In this document: in pieces, positions 16,643 through 25,229 of the stretch | Layout of the letters: each line of letters begins with the position of its first letter | How positions within the stretch are numbered: the first letter of the stretch is position 1 | Assembly (NCBI GenBank): GCA_964454685.1 | Contig: CAYVTZ010000008.1 | Coordinates: forward strand, 39,821-103,820 | Length of the DNA: 64,000 nt | Origin: CAYVTZ01 sp964454685 | GTDB lineage: Bacteria > Bacillota > Clostridia > Christensenellales > Christensenellaceae | Reading direction: 5' to 3' | Translations under genes and position numbers: made by a program | The notes under the pieces: model-generated | Seen by the model: only the letters and a program-made list of their open reading frames with translations | Databases searched by the model: none | Told to the model about the DNA's origin: nothing

Positions 16643-17594
16643 TCATCCTCTTTTCCTGTTGGTCTGGTTGTTCTATCGTCACCAGCGGAAAAATCCGCTC
16701 AAAGTCCTCCTGCACAAAGCTGCCTGTGCTCATCGTGAGCGTGTTTGCCGTCGCGGCTGCACACGCCAGCCGCATGGTCTGCTCGATGGTGCTTTTACGC
16801 GCCAGCCCCACGGCAAACCCGCCAATCATCGCATCCCCGCTGCCTACCGTGTTTTTGACTTCCACGCGCGGAGGCAGAACATGAAATGTTCCCTCATCGC
16901 ACGTTAAAATCACGCCGTCCTTGCCTAAGGAGATCGCCGCAATCGCCACGTCATTGCGGTGCATCTCCTGCGTTGCCTGCACCAGTTCCTTCCGGTTGTC
17001 AGGGTTCAGGTCAAAAAGCTGCACGATTTCGTCCGTGTTGGGTTTGAGCATCGTGGGCGCCGCCTGATAGATTTCCTTCAGTTGCCCGCTGCTCACATCC
17101 GCAAGCACCGGTTTTCCCTTCTCTTTGGCAATACGAATCAACTCCGCACCATAGCTTCCCGTCACACCGGCGGGAAAGCTGCCCGAAATGCACACCGCTT
17201 CGCTCTCGTCCACCACCGCCGCATAATCCTGTAAAAACCGCTCCAATTCCTGCGCGCTAACTTCGAATCCCGGCTCCAAATATTCCGTACTCTTGTTCTG
17301 CTCCATGTCCCAAAGGTTGATGCAGCATCGTGTTTCGCCCGCCACGCGGGTAAATCGTTTGTGAATCTTCTCCTCGGTGATCAGCGATTCAAACAGCATG
17401 CCGTTATATCCGCCCACCAGCCCCGCTGCCAGCACGTCCTCGCCCAGCAGCGCAACGATACGCGAAACATTGATTCCCTTGCCGCCCGCGGTGTTGTTTA
17501 CGCGCTGTACACGCGAAACTTGATAAGGGTTCAATGCCCCCACCACATATAGTTTATCCACCGATGTGTTCAGTGTGATTGTCGCAATCGCCAT
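16629..17594 (-). CDS. PfkB-family hexose-phosphate kinase (1-phosphofructokinase / tagatose-6-phosphate kinase type)
   Basis: A 321-residue kinase. It begins with IATITLNTSVDKLY, the TLNPaiD-like start of the FruK/LacC group, followed by the GGKGINVSR motif and ending with the PfkB signature TVGSGDAMIGGFAVGL, whose Asp is the catalytic base. ATP would phosphorylate a ketohexose phosphate to the 1,6-bisphosphate. Its neighbours are a GatY-like aldolase and a GatD-like dehydrogenase, so tagatose 6-phosphate is the most likely substrate, though fructose 1-phosphate cannot be excluded. AGGAGG precedes the ATG. Confidence 0.87.
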   Translation of the reverse strand: MAIATITLNTSVDKLYVVGALNPYQVSRVQRVNNTAGGKGINVSRIVALLGEDVLAAGLVGGYNGMLFESLITEEKIHKRFTRVAGETRCCINLWDMEQNKSTEYLEPGFEVSAQELERFLQDYAAVVDESEAVCISGSFPAGVTGSYGAELIRIAKEKGKPVLADVSSGQLKEIYQAAPTMLKPNTDEIVQLFDLNPDNRKELVQATQEMHRNDVAIAAISLGKDGVILTCDEGTFHVLPPRVEVKNTVGSGDAMIGGFAVGLARKSTIEQTMRLACAAATANTLTMSTGSFVQEDFERIFPLVTIEQPDQQEKRMNEYD

Positions 17595-17606
17595 CCGCTT
17601 GCCTCC

Positions 17607-18653
17607 TCACTCGTTGATGAGCAATATTTTCCCGTGCACCTGCGCCGGATTGCGGTAAAGGTCAAACGCCGCCATCGCCTCACGAAGCGGAAATTTCTTG
17701 TAAATGAACGCAGGAGTCACACGCAAGTCGCCTGTCGCAAAGTAATGTGCGGCCAAATCCCATTCCTTGCCGGGGAAGGGCGTGCTGTATCCCTGCCATG
17801 TGCCGCAGATCATCAGTTCCTTGCGGCTGACCATCTCCCATTGCTCGCGCGTAAACTTCACGTCCGTCGGGCATGTGCCAATCAGTGAAACCCGCCCTTT
17901 GGGGCCGGCGATTTCAAACGCCATCACGGTTGCCGCATTCGCTCCCGCCACCTCATAAACATCATGAAACCCTTCGCCCTCAGTCAGTTCCTCCACCTGC
18001 TCCTTGACGTTGCCCTTTGCGGAGTTGATGACGGCGTCCGCCCCCATCTCCTTCGCCAACGCCAAACGATCATCGTCCAAATCAAATACCACCGTCTTGC
18101 GGCTGCCAAATATTTTCGTCCACTGCATCGCAAAGTTGCCGATCGTGCCGCCGCCAATCACCGCCGTATATTCTCCGCCTTTGTATCCCGTGTTCTGTAC
18201 GCCGTGCAGCGCCACCGTCGCAGGTTCAAAAAATGCCGCCACCTCAAAAGGCACAGACGGGTCAAACTTTGCTGCATTTGCCTCCGGCACCACAATGTAT
18301 TCTGCAAAGCTGCCCTGCTCGCGCGATCCGATAAAGCTGTCCTGCTTGCATTGCGTGATGTTGCCCCGTCTGCAATCCGCACACTTCAGGCAGGGTACGC
18401 GCGGCGCGCACGTCACATGATCGCCCGCTTTCAGCTTGGTCACGCCTTCCCCCACTTCCACCACAACGCCGGAAAACTCATGTCCCAGCACAATGGGAAA
18501 ATAATGTGCGCCGTTGTGCAAAACACGCGGCACATCACTGCCACAGATTCCGCTTACGCGCACCTGTATCTTCACCGTACCCGGTTTCACCTGCGGAGTC
18601 TCATAGTCCATATAACGAATCTCTTCATTTGCTACTAAAACGGCTGCTTTCAT
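17607..18653 (-). CDS. gatD: Galactitol-1-phosphate 5-dehydrogenase-like zinc dehydrogenase
   Basis: A 348-residue zinc-dependent dehydrogenase. It shows GatD hallmarks beyond the general family: CGSDVPRVLHNGAHYFPIVL, the following GHEFSG, the structural Cys set CLKCADCRRGNITQC, FIGSREQGSFAEYIVV and the late TPFPGKEWDLA segment, which matches the position of SPWPGQEW in E. coli GatD as I recall it. Expected reaction: galactitol 1-phosphate plus NAD to tagatose 6-phosphate. The ATG overlaps the upstream kinase stop by four bases. With the aldolase and PfkB kinase in the same operon the assignment is coherent, but a related hexitol phosphate is possible. Confidence 0.8.
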   Translation of the reverse strand: MKAAVLVANEEIRYMDYETPQVKPGTVKIQVRVSGICGSDVPRVLHNGAHYFPIVLGHEFSGVVVEVGEGVTKLKAGDHVTCAPRVPCLKCADCRRGNITQCKQDSFIGSREQGSFAEYIVVPEANAAKFDPSVPFEVAAFFEPATVALHGVQNTGYKGGEYTAVIGGGTIGNFAMQWTKIFGSRKTVVFDLDDDRLALAKEMGADAVINSAKGNVKEQVEELTEGEGFHDVYEVAGANAATVMAFEIAGPKGRVSLIGTCPTDVKFTREQWEMVSRKELMICGTWQGYSTPFPGKEWDLAAHYFATGDLRVTPAFIYKKFPLREAMAAFDLYRNPAQVHGKILLINE

Positions 18654-20167
18654 CTGTTTGCTCCCTCTTTCATCAATTCTTTCAAACTTTCGTACAACTT
18701 CAAATAGGTTTGGTACGCCCGATCATACACCGCCGCATCCGCATCACTGTGCGTGTGCCGACGGCGAATTTTAAGCGTCCGCTCCCGCGCCTCATGAAAG
18801 TCGCCATATACGCCGACTCCCACCCCCGCCAAAATCGCCGCGCCCAGCGTCGTTGCCTCATCCGCGTAAGGTACCACAATGTCTTTGCCCGTAATGTCCG
18901 CTTTTAGCTGCGTCCAAAACAGCGAGTTCGCGCTGCCGCCCATTGCGTTCAGCACACCCACCTCAGCGCCCGCATGTCTGGCGATCTCAATGTTATGCCG
19001 CAGCGCAAAAACGGTTCCTTCCAAAGCCGCCCGCATAAAATGCCCTTTGGTCTTGCGATAGTCGATCCCGTAGTATACACCCTTTGCGTATGGGTCCCAC
19101 AACGGAGAGCGCTCTCCTGCCATGTACGGCAAAAACACCATGCCATCGCTGCCCGCCGCCACGCGCTCCGCCTCCTGCGTCAACAGATCAAAGCTGCTCT
19201 GCCCCGCGCGCTGTGCCACCTCGCGTTCATGCTCTCCAAACTGCGCCTCAAACCAGCGCATCACCCCGCCGCCGCCTACCGTGCCGCCCTGCAAAATGTA
19301 TTTATCCGGCACAACATGCGCACTCAAAATCAACCGCTCGTCCGCCACATAGTCGGAAAGCACAATGCTCATGCCTCCGGCTTGTCCGCCTTGCTCCTGC
19401 ACCTGTCCGTCATCCATCACGCCTGCGCCCAGTGCGCCGCATGCCGCATCCAGTCCTCCCGCCACCACCGGCGTTCCTGCCATCAGCCCCGTCTGCGCCG
19501 CCGCCTGCTCGCTCACGCCGCCCACCACTTCATGACAGGCATAGATTTCAGGAAACAGTTCCGGTCTCAGCCCCATTGCGCGAATCATACCCTCATCATA
19601 TTGCTTTTTGCGCATATCAAAGAAGTGCAGTCCATATCCTTGGCACACATCCTGCGAAAACGCACCCGTCAATCGATATACAACGAATCCGTTTGCCTGC
19701 AAAATGCGATGCGCCTTTTCATATACCTGTGCACGGTGTTTTTTGTACCACAATACTTTAGGCGAGCTATACGAAGGCGCCGTAGGATTGCCGCACAATT
19801 CAAAAATCGCGCTGCCCATGTCGCGCTTCAGATCGTCGCAGATCTCTTGCGCGCGCATGTCATACCAAATGGGCGTTTTGCACAGCACATTACCCGCCGC
19901 GTCCACCGGAATGGCAGACCAGCTTTGCCCGTCGATGCCCACGCCCGCAACCTGCGAAGGGTTGATGTTCCCGCGATGCAGCACATTACGGATCGCCGCG
20001 CACACCGCCGCATACCACTCGTCCGGCTCCTGCTCCGCCCAGCCCGACTGCGGCTGGTATACCTCATAGCTTTGCGTATCACTGCACACCACATGTCCGT
20101 CTGCGGTAAACGCCGCCACTTTGCATCCTGATGTGCCGATATCAATTCCCAGCAGATATTGTTCCAC
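18650..20167 (-). CDS. FGGY-family kinase, xylulokinase-like
   Basis: A 505-residue sugar kinase with the N-terminal phosphate loop LLGIDIGTSGCKVAAF, GIDGQSW (xylulokinase-like GlsGQMHG region), catalytic Asp in AGGLDAACGALGAG and the C-terminal ATP-site run NAMGGSANSLFWTQLKADI. The start codon is GTG at 20167, with AAAGG upstream, five bases after the aldolase stop. In this operon it would make the phosphorylated substrate for the GatD-like dehydrogenase, replacing the PTS that does this in enterobacterial galactitol use. The true substrate may be an alditol or a ketose. Confidence 0.85.
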   Translation of the reverse strand: MEQYLLGIDIGTSGCKVAAFTADGHVVCSDTQSYEVYQPQSGWAEQEPDEWYAAVCAAIRNVLHRGNINPSQVAGVGIDGQSWSAIPVDAAGNVLCKTPIWYDMRAQEICDDLKRDMGSAIFELCGNPTAPSYSSPKVLWYKKHRAQVYEKAHRILQANGFVVYRLTGAFSQDVCQGYGLHFFDMRKKQYDEGMIRAMGLRPELFPEIYACHEVVGGVSEQAAAQTGLMAGTPVVAGGLDAACGALGAGVMDDGQVQEQGGQAGGMSIVLSDYVADERLILSAHVVPDKYILQGGTVGGGGVMRWFEAQFGEHEREVAQRAGQSSFDLLTQEAERVAAGSDGMVFLPYMAGERSPLWDPYAKGVYYGIDYRKTKGHFMRAALEGTVFALRHNIEIARHAGAEVGVLNAMGGSANSLFWTQLKADITGKDIVVPYADEATTLGAAILAGVGVGVYGDFHEARERTLKIRRRHTHSDADAAVYDRAYQTYLKLYESLKELMKEGANR

Positions 20168-20171
20168 GTTC

Positions 20172-21020
20172 TTACGCCTTTCCGTCCGCGCCGCACACCA
20201 AAATGCGTTCCATTACCTTGCGCTTCACGCATTCACGCGCCGCCTTGCCAAATTCCTTGGGGTCGTACAAATGCGGGTTGGCTTGCATCGCTTCCCTTAC
20301 CCCCTGCGTGTATGCCGCGCGCAGTTCCGTCGCAAAGTTTACTTTGCAAATGCCACGCGCCACACAGTCTCGCACATCTTCGTCCGAAAGCCCAGAAGCG
20401 CCATGCAGCACCAGCGGGATGCTCACGCACTTGCGGATCGCATCCAACCGGCTTTTGTCCAGCACCGGCGTTCCCGCATAAAATCCATGCGCCGTTCCAA
20501 TCGCCACCGCAAGTGAGGCAATGCCGGACTCCCGCACAAATTCCTGCGCTTCCTGCGGGTCGGTATATCCGGGGTCTTTGACGTCCAAATCATCTTCCTT
20601 GCCGCCCACCTTGCCCAGCTCTGCTTCCACTGCAATCTCATGGCTCGCGCACATCTGCACCACACGTCGCGCCAGTTGCGCATTTTCCTGCAGCGGCAGT
20701 GCCGATCCGTCGATCATAATGGAAGAATATCCCGCCTCCACACACTGCTGCGCCAGTTCTGCGCTGCTGCCGTGATCCAAATGCAGCGCCACCGGCACCG
20801 AGGCCTCCTGCGCCAGCGCGTATACCATGCCGTGATAAAGCTTCGGCGACGCATACTTAGTCATGGATGGCGTGGTCTGAATGATAATAGGCGCGCGCAG
20901 CTCCTCTGCCGCCCAAATCGCCGCTTGTATGCCCTCCATGTTCTCGGTGTTGAATGCACCCACCGCATACCCTCTTTTTTGTGCGTCCTCCAGCATTTTT
21001 TGTGTGGTCACATAACTCAT
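20172..21020 (-). CDS. gatY: Class II ketose-bisphosphate aldolase (tagatose-1,6-bisphosphate aldolase type)
   Basis: A 282-residue zinc aldolase of the GatY/KbaY/FbaA family. It has VGAFNTENMEGIQAAI, the zinc-binding VALHLDHGSS, EAELGKVGGKEDD, IGTAHGFYAG and LHGASGLSDEDVR, and CKVNFATELR near the C-terminus. It cleaves a ketohexose 1,6-bisphosphate to glycerone phosphate and glyceraldehyde 3-phosphate. The length and the GGKEDD segment fit GatY/KbaY; the tagatose preference is inferred from the GatD-like and PfkB neighbours. It is the first gene of the operon, with AAAGGAG ahead and a consensus promoter at 21086-21114. Confidence 0.85.
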   Translation of the reverse strand: MSYVTTQKMLEDAQKRGYAVGAFNTENMEGIQAAIWAAEELRAPIIIQTTPSMTKYASPKLYHGMVYALAQEASVPVALHLDHGSSAELAQQCVEAGYSSIMIDGSALPLQENAQLARRVVQMCASHEIAVEAELGKVGGKEDDLDVKDPGYTDPQEAQEFVRESGIASLAVAIGTAHGFYAGTPVLDKSRLDAIRKCVSIPLVLHGASGLSDEDVRDCVARGICKVNFATELRAAYTQGVREAMQANPHLYDPKEFGKAARECVKRKVMERILVCGADGKA

Positions 21021-21085
21021 CTGTACTACTCCTTTATAAAACCAATCCGTTCGCGCATATGCCGCGCGTTTTTCATTACTCTTTC

Positions 21086-21114
21086 ATCTTACGCATTTGC
21101 CCACACACTGTCAA
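21086..21114 (-). promoter_or_regulatory. Promoter of the galactitol/tagatose-type operon
   Basis: Minus strand: -35 TTGACA at 21114-21109, a 17-base spacer, and -10 TAAGAT at 21091-21086. It is divergent from the LacI-fusion gene, and a palindromic operator lies about 19 bases upstream of the -35 box. Confidence 0.8.
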
Positions 21115-21132
21115 CGCGATGCTTAAAATAAA

Positions 21133-21150
21133 TTTTAAAACGTTTTAAAA
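21133..21150. promoter_or_regulatory. LacI-type palindromic operator between divergent genes
   Basis: TTTTAAAACGTTTTAAAA is a perfect 18-base palindrome with a central CG, as in LacI/GalR operators. A related imperfect site, TTTTAAAACTATTTTAA, lies at 21209-21225 between the regulator's -10 box and its start codon. Two sites about 75 bases apart would allow looping or autorepression by the adjacent LacI fusion protein. Confidence 0.75.
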
Positions 21151-21182
21151 TCAGCCTTATTCCCTTGCATTTGCCGCTTTCT

Positions 21183-21188
21183 TATAAT
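21183..21188 (+). promoter_or_regulatory. Consensus -10 box of the LacI-fusion gene
   Basis: A perfect TATAAT lies 61 bases before the ATG. No good -35 match is seen at 16-18 bases, so the promoter may be weak or need help. The second operator copy falls just downstream, where it could block initiation or elongation. Confidence 0.55.
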
Positions 21189-21249
21189 ACAATAGAGAAA
21201 ATTAATATTTTTAAAACTATTTTAATCTGTTTCAAAGTCGGGAGGGGTT

Positions 21250-23475
21250 ATGGTCACCATCAAGGACGTGGCACGCGAGGCAGGGGTTTCCATTGGCACC
21301 GTGTCCAATTACATCACAGGCACACGTGGGGTCACCCCCAAAACAGCAAAAAACATCCGGCAGGCAATCGCGCGATTGGGCTATCAGCCCAATTCCTACG
21401 CAAAAAATCTGCGCAAAAATGAAAATTTTGAAATCGGCGTGATACTGCCCAATACGCATGAGCAGTATTATTCTTTTCTGCTGTCCGGCATCGAGCAGGA
21501 GCTTCAACAAGCCGGATATTATATCAATCTGGCGCTCACCGGGGACGTTCCCGAACGCGAACTGACCATCACCGCGCGTTTCATGGAAAAGAATATGCGC
21601 GGGTTCCTGCTGGTGTCCTCCATGCCCGGCAACGCACGCTTTTTCGAGGAAAACTATTTTCGTAAAAATATCCCTGTCGTGTTTGTTGACCGCAAACCCG
21701 CCGAAGAGGTTAACTTTGCAACCGTCGATTATTATGACACCGCGCGCTATCTGCTGGATCAGCTCCACCATCAGGGCAATCGCCGCATCGGTCTCGTCAG
21801 TGGTTTGAGCGAATATTTTTGCGAGGCGGAGTGTCTGCGGGCGTATACGGATTTTCACGCCGCGCAGGGTCTCCTCGCGGATGACGCTCTGGTCTGCCAT
21901 ATCAAAACCACCAAGGAAGACGCGTTTCGGCTGGGTATGACCTATTTACAGGATGTCGCGCCGGATGCGCTGCTCGTCACCTCGCAAGCGGCGTTGATCG
22001 GTCTGCGTCAGGCCGCCTCTTTGTTGGGCATTACTCCCGGCTGGGATATCTCGATGGTCTGCTTCGGTGAAGATATCTGGAATACCGACGGCACCAAAAA
22101 AGGCGTCTGGCTCACCAGTCGCCCTGCGCACGATCTCGGCACGCGCGCCGCGCGCCTGCTGCTTGCAAACATACAATCTCCGTTAATCTTTGAAAAACAG
22201 CAGATTGTTCTGACGGATAAAGTCAAGGATAAATGGCTCGCGCCGGATCAGCCCTCTTTGCGCCAATATCAAAAATCCTCACTTTCGCTTTGCCTGCTGG
22301 ATCTACCCAAATCCCGCTCCATTCTGCGCATGCGCGGTGATTTTTTTCGTAAAACCGGCATCCATCTGGAGATCGAGCTGTGCAGCCACCAGGCATTGTT
22401 GCAGCGCATCCTGAATTTTCAAAGCGAGCCGCGTGATCTGTATATGTACGACAATCCGTGGCTGGATCAGTTGCAGCATTGTTTTGAGGATATCGCACCC
22501 TTCCTGCATTCCGACCGCTTCGATACCCACGCTTTTCTGCCCGGGCTGATCGACAAAGTCGGCGCCGTGGGTGACGCGATCTATGGCATCCCCGTTCTGT
22601 ATGGGCCACAACTGCTGCTTTACCGCAAAGACCTTTTTGAGCATGCCGATCTGCGTGCGCTGTTTGAAAAGCAGTACCGCACCCCGCTGCGTCTGCCGCG
22701 CACTTGGTTTGAGTTCAATGTGCTGTGCAAATTTTTTACCCGTGCCCAAAATCCCGCCTCGCCCGTGCCTTACGGCACGAGTGTCGCGTCCGGCAGTCAG
22801 GCGATCCTGCTGCCGGAATTTTTACCACGCATGTGGGCTTATGGCGCGCAGATCATCGACGATGGTCACATCCCCGCCACTGATACGCCGCAATTCAAAA
22901 AGGCGCTGTCCAATTTCATCGAAACATTTCTTTATACTCCTTCGCCCGCCGCCGGCATCACCGTCGAGCAGACTGTGGAGGACTTTTACCATGGCAATAC
23001 CGCCATGCTGGTGGGGTTCGCTTCCTTTATTGCCGATGTCAATAACTATGCGAAATCAAACGTCATTGGCAAAGTCGGTTACGCCAACATCCCAGGGAAT
23101 CAATCCGTGCTGGGCAGTTGGGGCTTGGGGATCGCCAAGGGATGCCCGCAAAAAGAAAAGGCGTTTGAGTTTTTGAAATGGATTTCCGAGGATTCCATCA
23201 GCAATTATTTTGCAATACTCGATGGGCAGTCTCCGCTGGAGAGCGTCTATCGCAACGACGAAATGACCAGCCATTATCCATGGCTTTCGCTCATCCGCGA
23301 AGGCTATCCCTTCAACCGCAAACGTGAATCCTTTTACCGCACCGACGGCTCGCTGCTTCCCGTTACGACGATGGAGGATGTGGTCTATCGCCACATCACC
23401 CGCCTGTTGCAGCGGGAATGTACCATAGACGAAGCTGCACAGCGCATGCAGGAAGAACTGCACGATCTGCTGTAA
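21250..23475 (+). CDS. LacI-family regulator fused to an intracellular ABC-type solute-binding domain
   Basis: A 741-residue protein, about twice the usual LacI length. Residues 1-55 are a canonical LacI helix-turn-helix (TIKDVAREAGVSIGTVSNYI). Residues about 60-330 are the type I periplasmic-binding-like effector domain (IGVILPNTHEQYYSFLLSGI, RIGLVSGLSEYF). Residues about 340-741 resemble a complete type II ABC solute-binding protein (SBP_bac_1 class): MRGDFFRKTGIHLEIELCS, AIYGIPVLYGPQLLLYRKDL, PRTWFEFNVL, NTAMLVGFASF, GSWGLGIAKGCPQKEKAFEF. There is no signal peptide, so this domain acts in the cytoplasm. The frame is continuous, with GGGAGG before the ATG. It is divergent from the galactitol/tagatose-type operon, which it very likely controls. 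The two sensor domains may read two ligands or one ligand and one metabolite. Confidence 0.88.
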   Translation: MVTIKDVAREAGVSIGTVSNYITGTRGVTPKTAKNIRQAIARLGYQPNSYAKNLRKNENFEIGVILPNTHEQYYSFLLSGIEQELQQAGYYINLALTGDVPERELTITARFMEKNMRGFLLVSSMPGNARFFEENYFRKNIPVVFVDRKPAEEVNFATVDYYDTARYLLDQLHHQGNRRIGLVSGLSEYFCEAECLRAYTDFHAAQGLLADDALVCHIKTTKEDAFRLGMTYLQDVAPDALLVTSQAALIGLRQAASLLGITPGWDISMVCFGEDIWNTDGTKKGVWLTSRPAHDLGTRAARLLLANIQSPLIFEKQQIVLTDKVKDKWLAPDQPSLRQYQKSSLSLCLLDLPKSRSILRMRGDFFRKTGIHLEIELCSHQALLQRILNFQSEPRDLYMYDNPWLDQLQHCFEDIAPFLHSDRFDTHAFLPGLIDKVGAVGDAIYGIPVLYGPQLLLYRKDLFEHADLRALFEKQYRTPLRLPRTWFEFNVLCKFFTRAQNPASPVPYGTSVASGSQAILLPEFLPRMWAYGAQIIDDGHIPATDTPQFKKALSNFIETFLYTPSPAAGITVEQTVEDFYHGNTAMLVGFASFIADVNNYAKSNVIGKVGYANIPGNQSVLGSWGLGIAKGCPQKEKAFEFLKWISEDSISNYFAILDGQSPLESVYRNDEMTSHYPWLSLIREGYPFNRKRESFYRTDGSLLPVTTMEDVVYRHITRLLQRECTIDEAAQRMQEELHDLL

Positions 23476-23701
23476 TTCATCGCCATAATCTTGTTTGCCC
23501 TCATTCCCCAACGCTCCTTTTTCATGCCACCTTAAAACCGCAGATTTTTCTTGTGGTGTTTTTCCTAATTTGTGCATTTCGTTGACCTCTACTATACAGC
23601 AGCTCCCCCTCGGCTTTCTCTGCTCTCCCACCCCACTTTCTTTCATACCATTCTTATGATTCCCTTTTCACCTCATCCCTGCTAATTGGATTTTTCTTTT
23701 G

Positions 23702-23732
23702 GTACTTTTCTTTTTTTTCAAAAAGAAAGTAC
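23702..23732. terminator. T-rich palindromic terminator between convergent genes
   Basis: GTACTTTTCTTTTT pairs with AAAAAGAAAGTAC, with one bulged T, around a short loop. It sits between the convergent ends of the LacI-fusion gene and the CrtI-like gene and can serve either direction. The rest of 23476-23701 holds no gene that I can see. Confidence 0.6.
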
Positions 23733-23741
23733 ACCTCACTT

Positions 23742-25229
23742 CTAACAACATTCTCCCTCAAACATCGCTCCTACATCCCCGCACAAGCACTGCACCGCAC
23801 TGCGCCCCGTCGAAACCGCGACTGGCAACCCGCCCGGCAGCATCATGCGCTGTCCCGCAAAGTACAACCCCGCAATCTCACAACGCTTGGGATAACTGCG
23901 CTGCTTCTCATTCGCCTTCATGACGCTCATCCACGATCCTTTGTACGTACCGCAATACCGTTCATACGTCAGCGGCGTCGCGACATCCCACACCTCAAAC
24001 TGATCTCGCATCACCGGAAAACGCTTGGATAAGCGTGCCATCACATCCTCTGCCAACTGTTGTTTTTTCTGTGCATAGCTCCCGTCCTGCCGGGCATTCT
24101 TCCAGTAATCGTAGGTGTCTCCGCCCAAAAACACGGTGATCGATGTACACCCCTGCGGCGCATACCCTTCAAAATTCGCATATTGGTTTATTCCCATGCA
24201 AGAAATGCGTTCCCCCGCAAACTCTAACGGCTCGTCCACCTCAAACAAAAAGTTCTCCGGCATATCGGAAAGATCGGCTCGCACACCGAAGCACAAAAAA
24301 GTGCACAACAGCGGTATTGTTTTTTGGCGCATCTCCTCCATCCACGGCTCGCGCAGCGGCGTCTCAAAAAGATGATCGATTGCAGATCGCGTATCTGCCG
24401 TCATAATCACCGCATCCGCAAGCATTTCCTCGCCCTCCGCCAACACGCCTACCGCTCTGCCATCGCGCACCAGAACGCGCTCCACTCGTTTATTATATTG
24501 TATCCTGCCGCCCAATTCCTCAAAGCAATCCGCCATATTACGCGCCATTTGCAGCGATCCCCCCTTGGGATATCCACAGTCGCCCACCGCCAGCCCGCCC
24601 AGCGTAAACAAAATGGAATTTGCGGCAAATTCTCCCTGTCCCACCACATTGCGCAACAATTCCCGAATCCCCTCATGCTGAAACTGGCGGACATACTGCT
24701 CCACCGAAATTTTAGAAAGGGCAGCCATGCGCGGCATCGCCCCCATCACGGAAAACATCATGGACAATGGCGGCGCGCTCTTGTGCTTCACCTGTACGCC
24801 TTTTTCGTCCATAATCGGCATTGCCACCTTACCAAATTTTCGAATATCGCTGCACAGCGAGCGTATCATCTTTGCGTCCTGCGGCGAAACGGAAATCAAA
24901 TGCTGTTGCAATTTCTCCGCATCACGGTACAGACAAATAAGCTGCTCCCCATACAGATAACTGAAAAATGGATCGCGATTGTATATCGGGGTGTCCTCTC
25001 GCAACGCGCCTGTCTCTTTCCAAATGCGGTGCAACGGCGCCTTAGGCGATGATCCTACCAGCCAGTGCATCCCGCCCTCAAACAAATATCCCTTTCGCTT
25101 CCAGCTTGTGCTGTTGCCCCCGGGGATGTTGTGCATTTCCAGTATCGTCGCATCAAATCCGCTGCGCCGCGCATAAATGCCTGCCGATAATCCTGCGATG
25201 CCGCCGCCTACAATGATTACGTTTTTCAT
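23742..25229 (-). CDS. CrtI-like FAD-dependent oxidoreductase (phytoene desaturase / carotenoid isomerase family)
   Basis: A 495-residue flavoprotein. It begins NVIIVGGGIAGLSAGIYARR (dinucleotide-binding GxGxxG), followed by ILEMHNIPGGNSTSW and the FEGGMHWLVG segment of the phytoene desaturase/CrtISO family. It ends in the family FAD motif region GLYFAGQRMMLPGGLPVAVS. The start at 25229 has AGGAGG and overlaps the TetR gene stop by four bases. No carotenoid biosynthesis gene is nearby, so desaturation of carotenoids is not implied; many gut Clostridia carry such orphan enzymes with unknown lipid or polyene substrates. Confidence 0.82.
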   Translation of the reverse strand: MKNVIIVGGGIAGLSAGIYARRSGFDATILEMHNIPGGNSTSWKRKGYLFEGGMHWLVGSSPKAPLHRIWKETGALREDTPIYNRDPFFSYLYGEQLICLYRDAEKLQQHLISVSPQDAKMIRSLCSDIRKFGKVAMPIMDEKGVQVKHKSAPPLSMMFSVMGAMPRMAALSKISVEQYVRQFQHEGIRELLRNVVGQGEFAANSILFTLGGLAVGDCGYPKGGSLQMARNMADCFEELGGRIQYNKRVERVLVRDGRAVGVLAEGEEMLADAVIMTADTRSAIDHLFETPLREPWMEEMRQKTIPLLCTFLCFGVRADLSDMPENFLFEVDEPLEFAGERISCMGINQYANFEGYAPQGCTSITVFLGGDTYDYWKNARQDGSYAQKKQQLAEDVMARLSKRFPVMRDQFEVWDVATPLTYERYCGTYKGSWMSVMKANEKQRSYPKRCEIAGLYFAGQRMMLPGGLPVAVSTGRSAVQCLCGDVGAMFEGECC

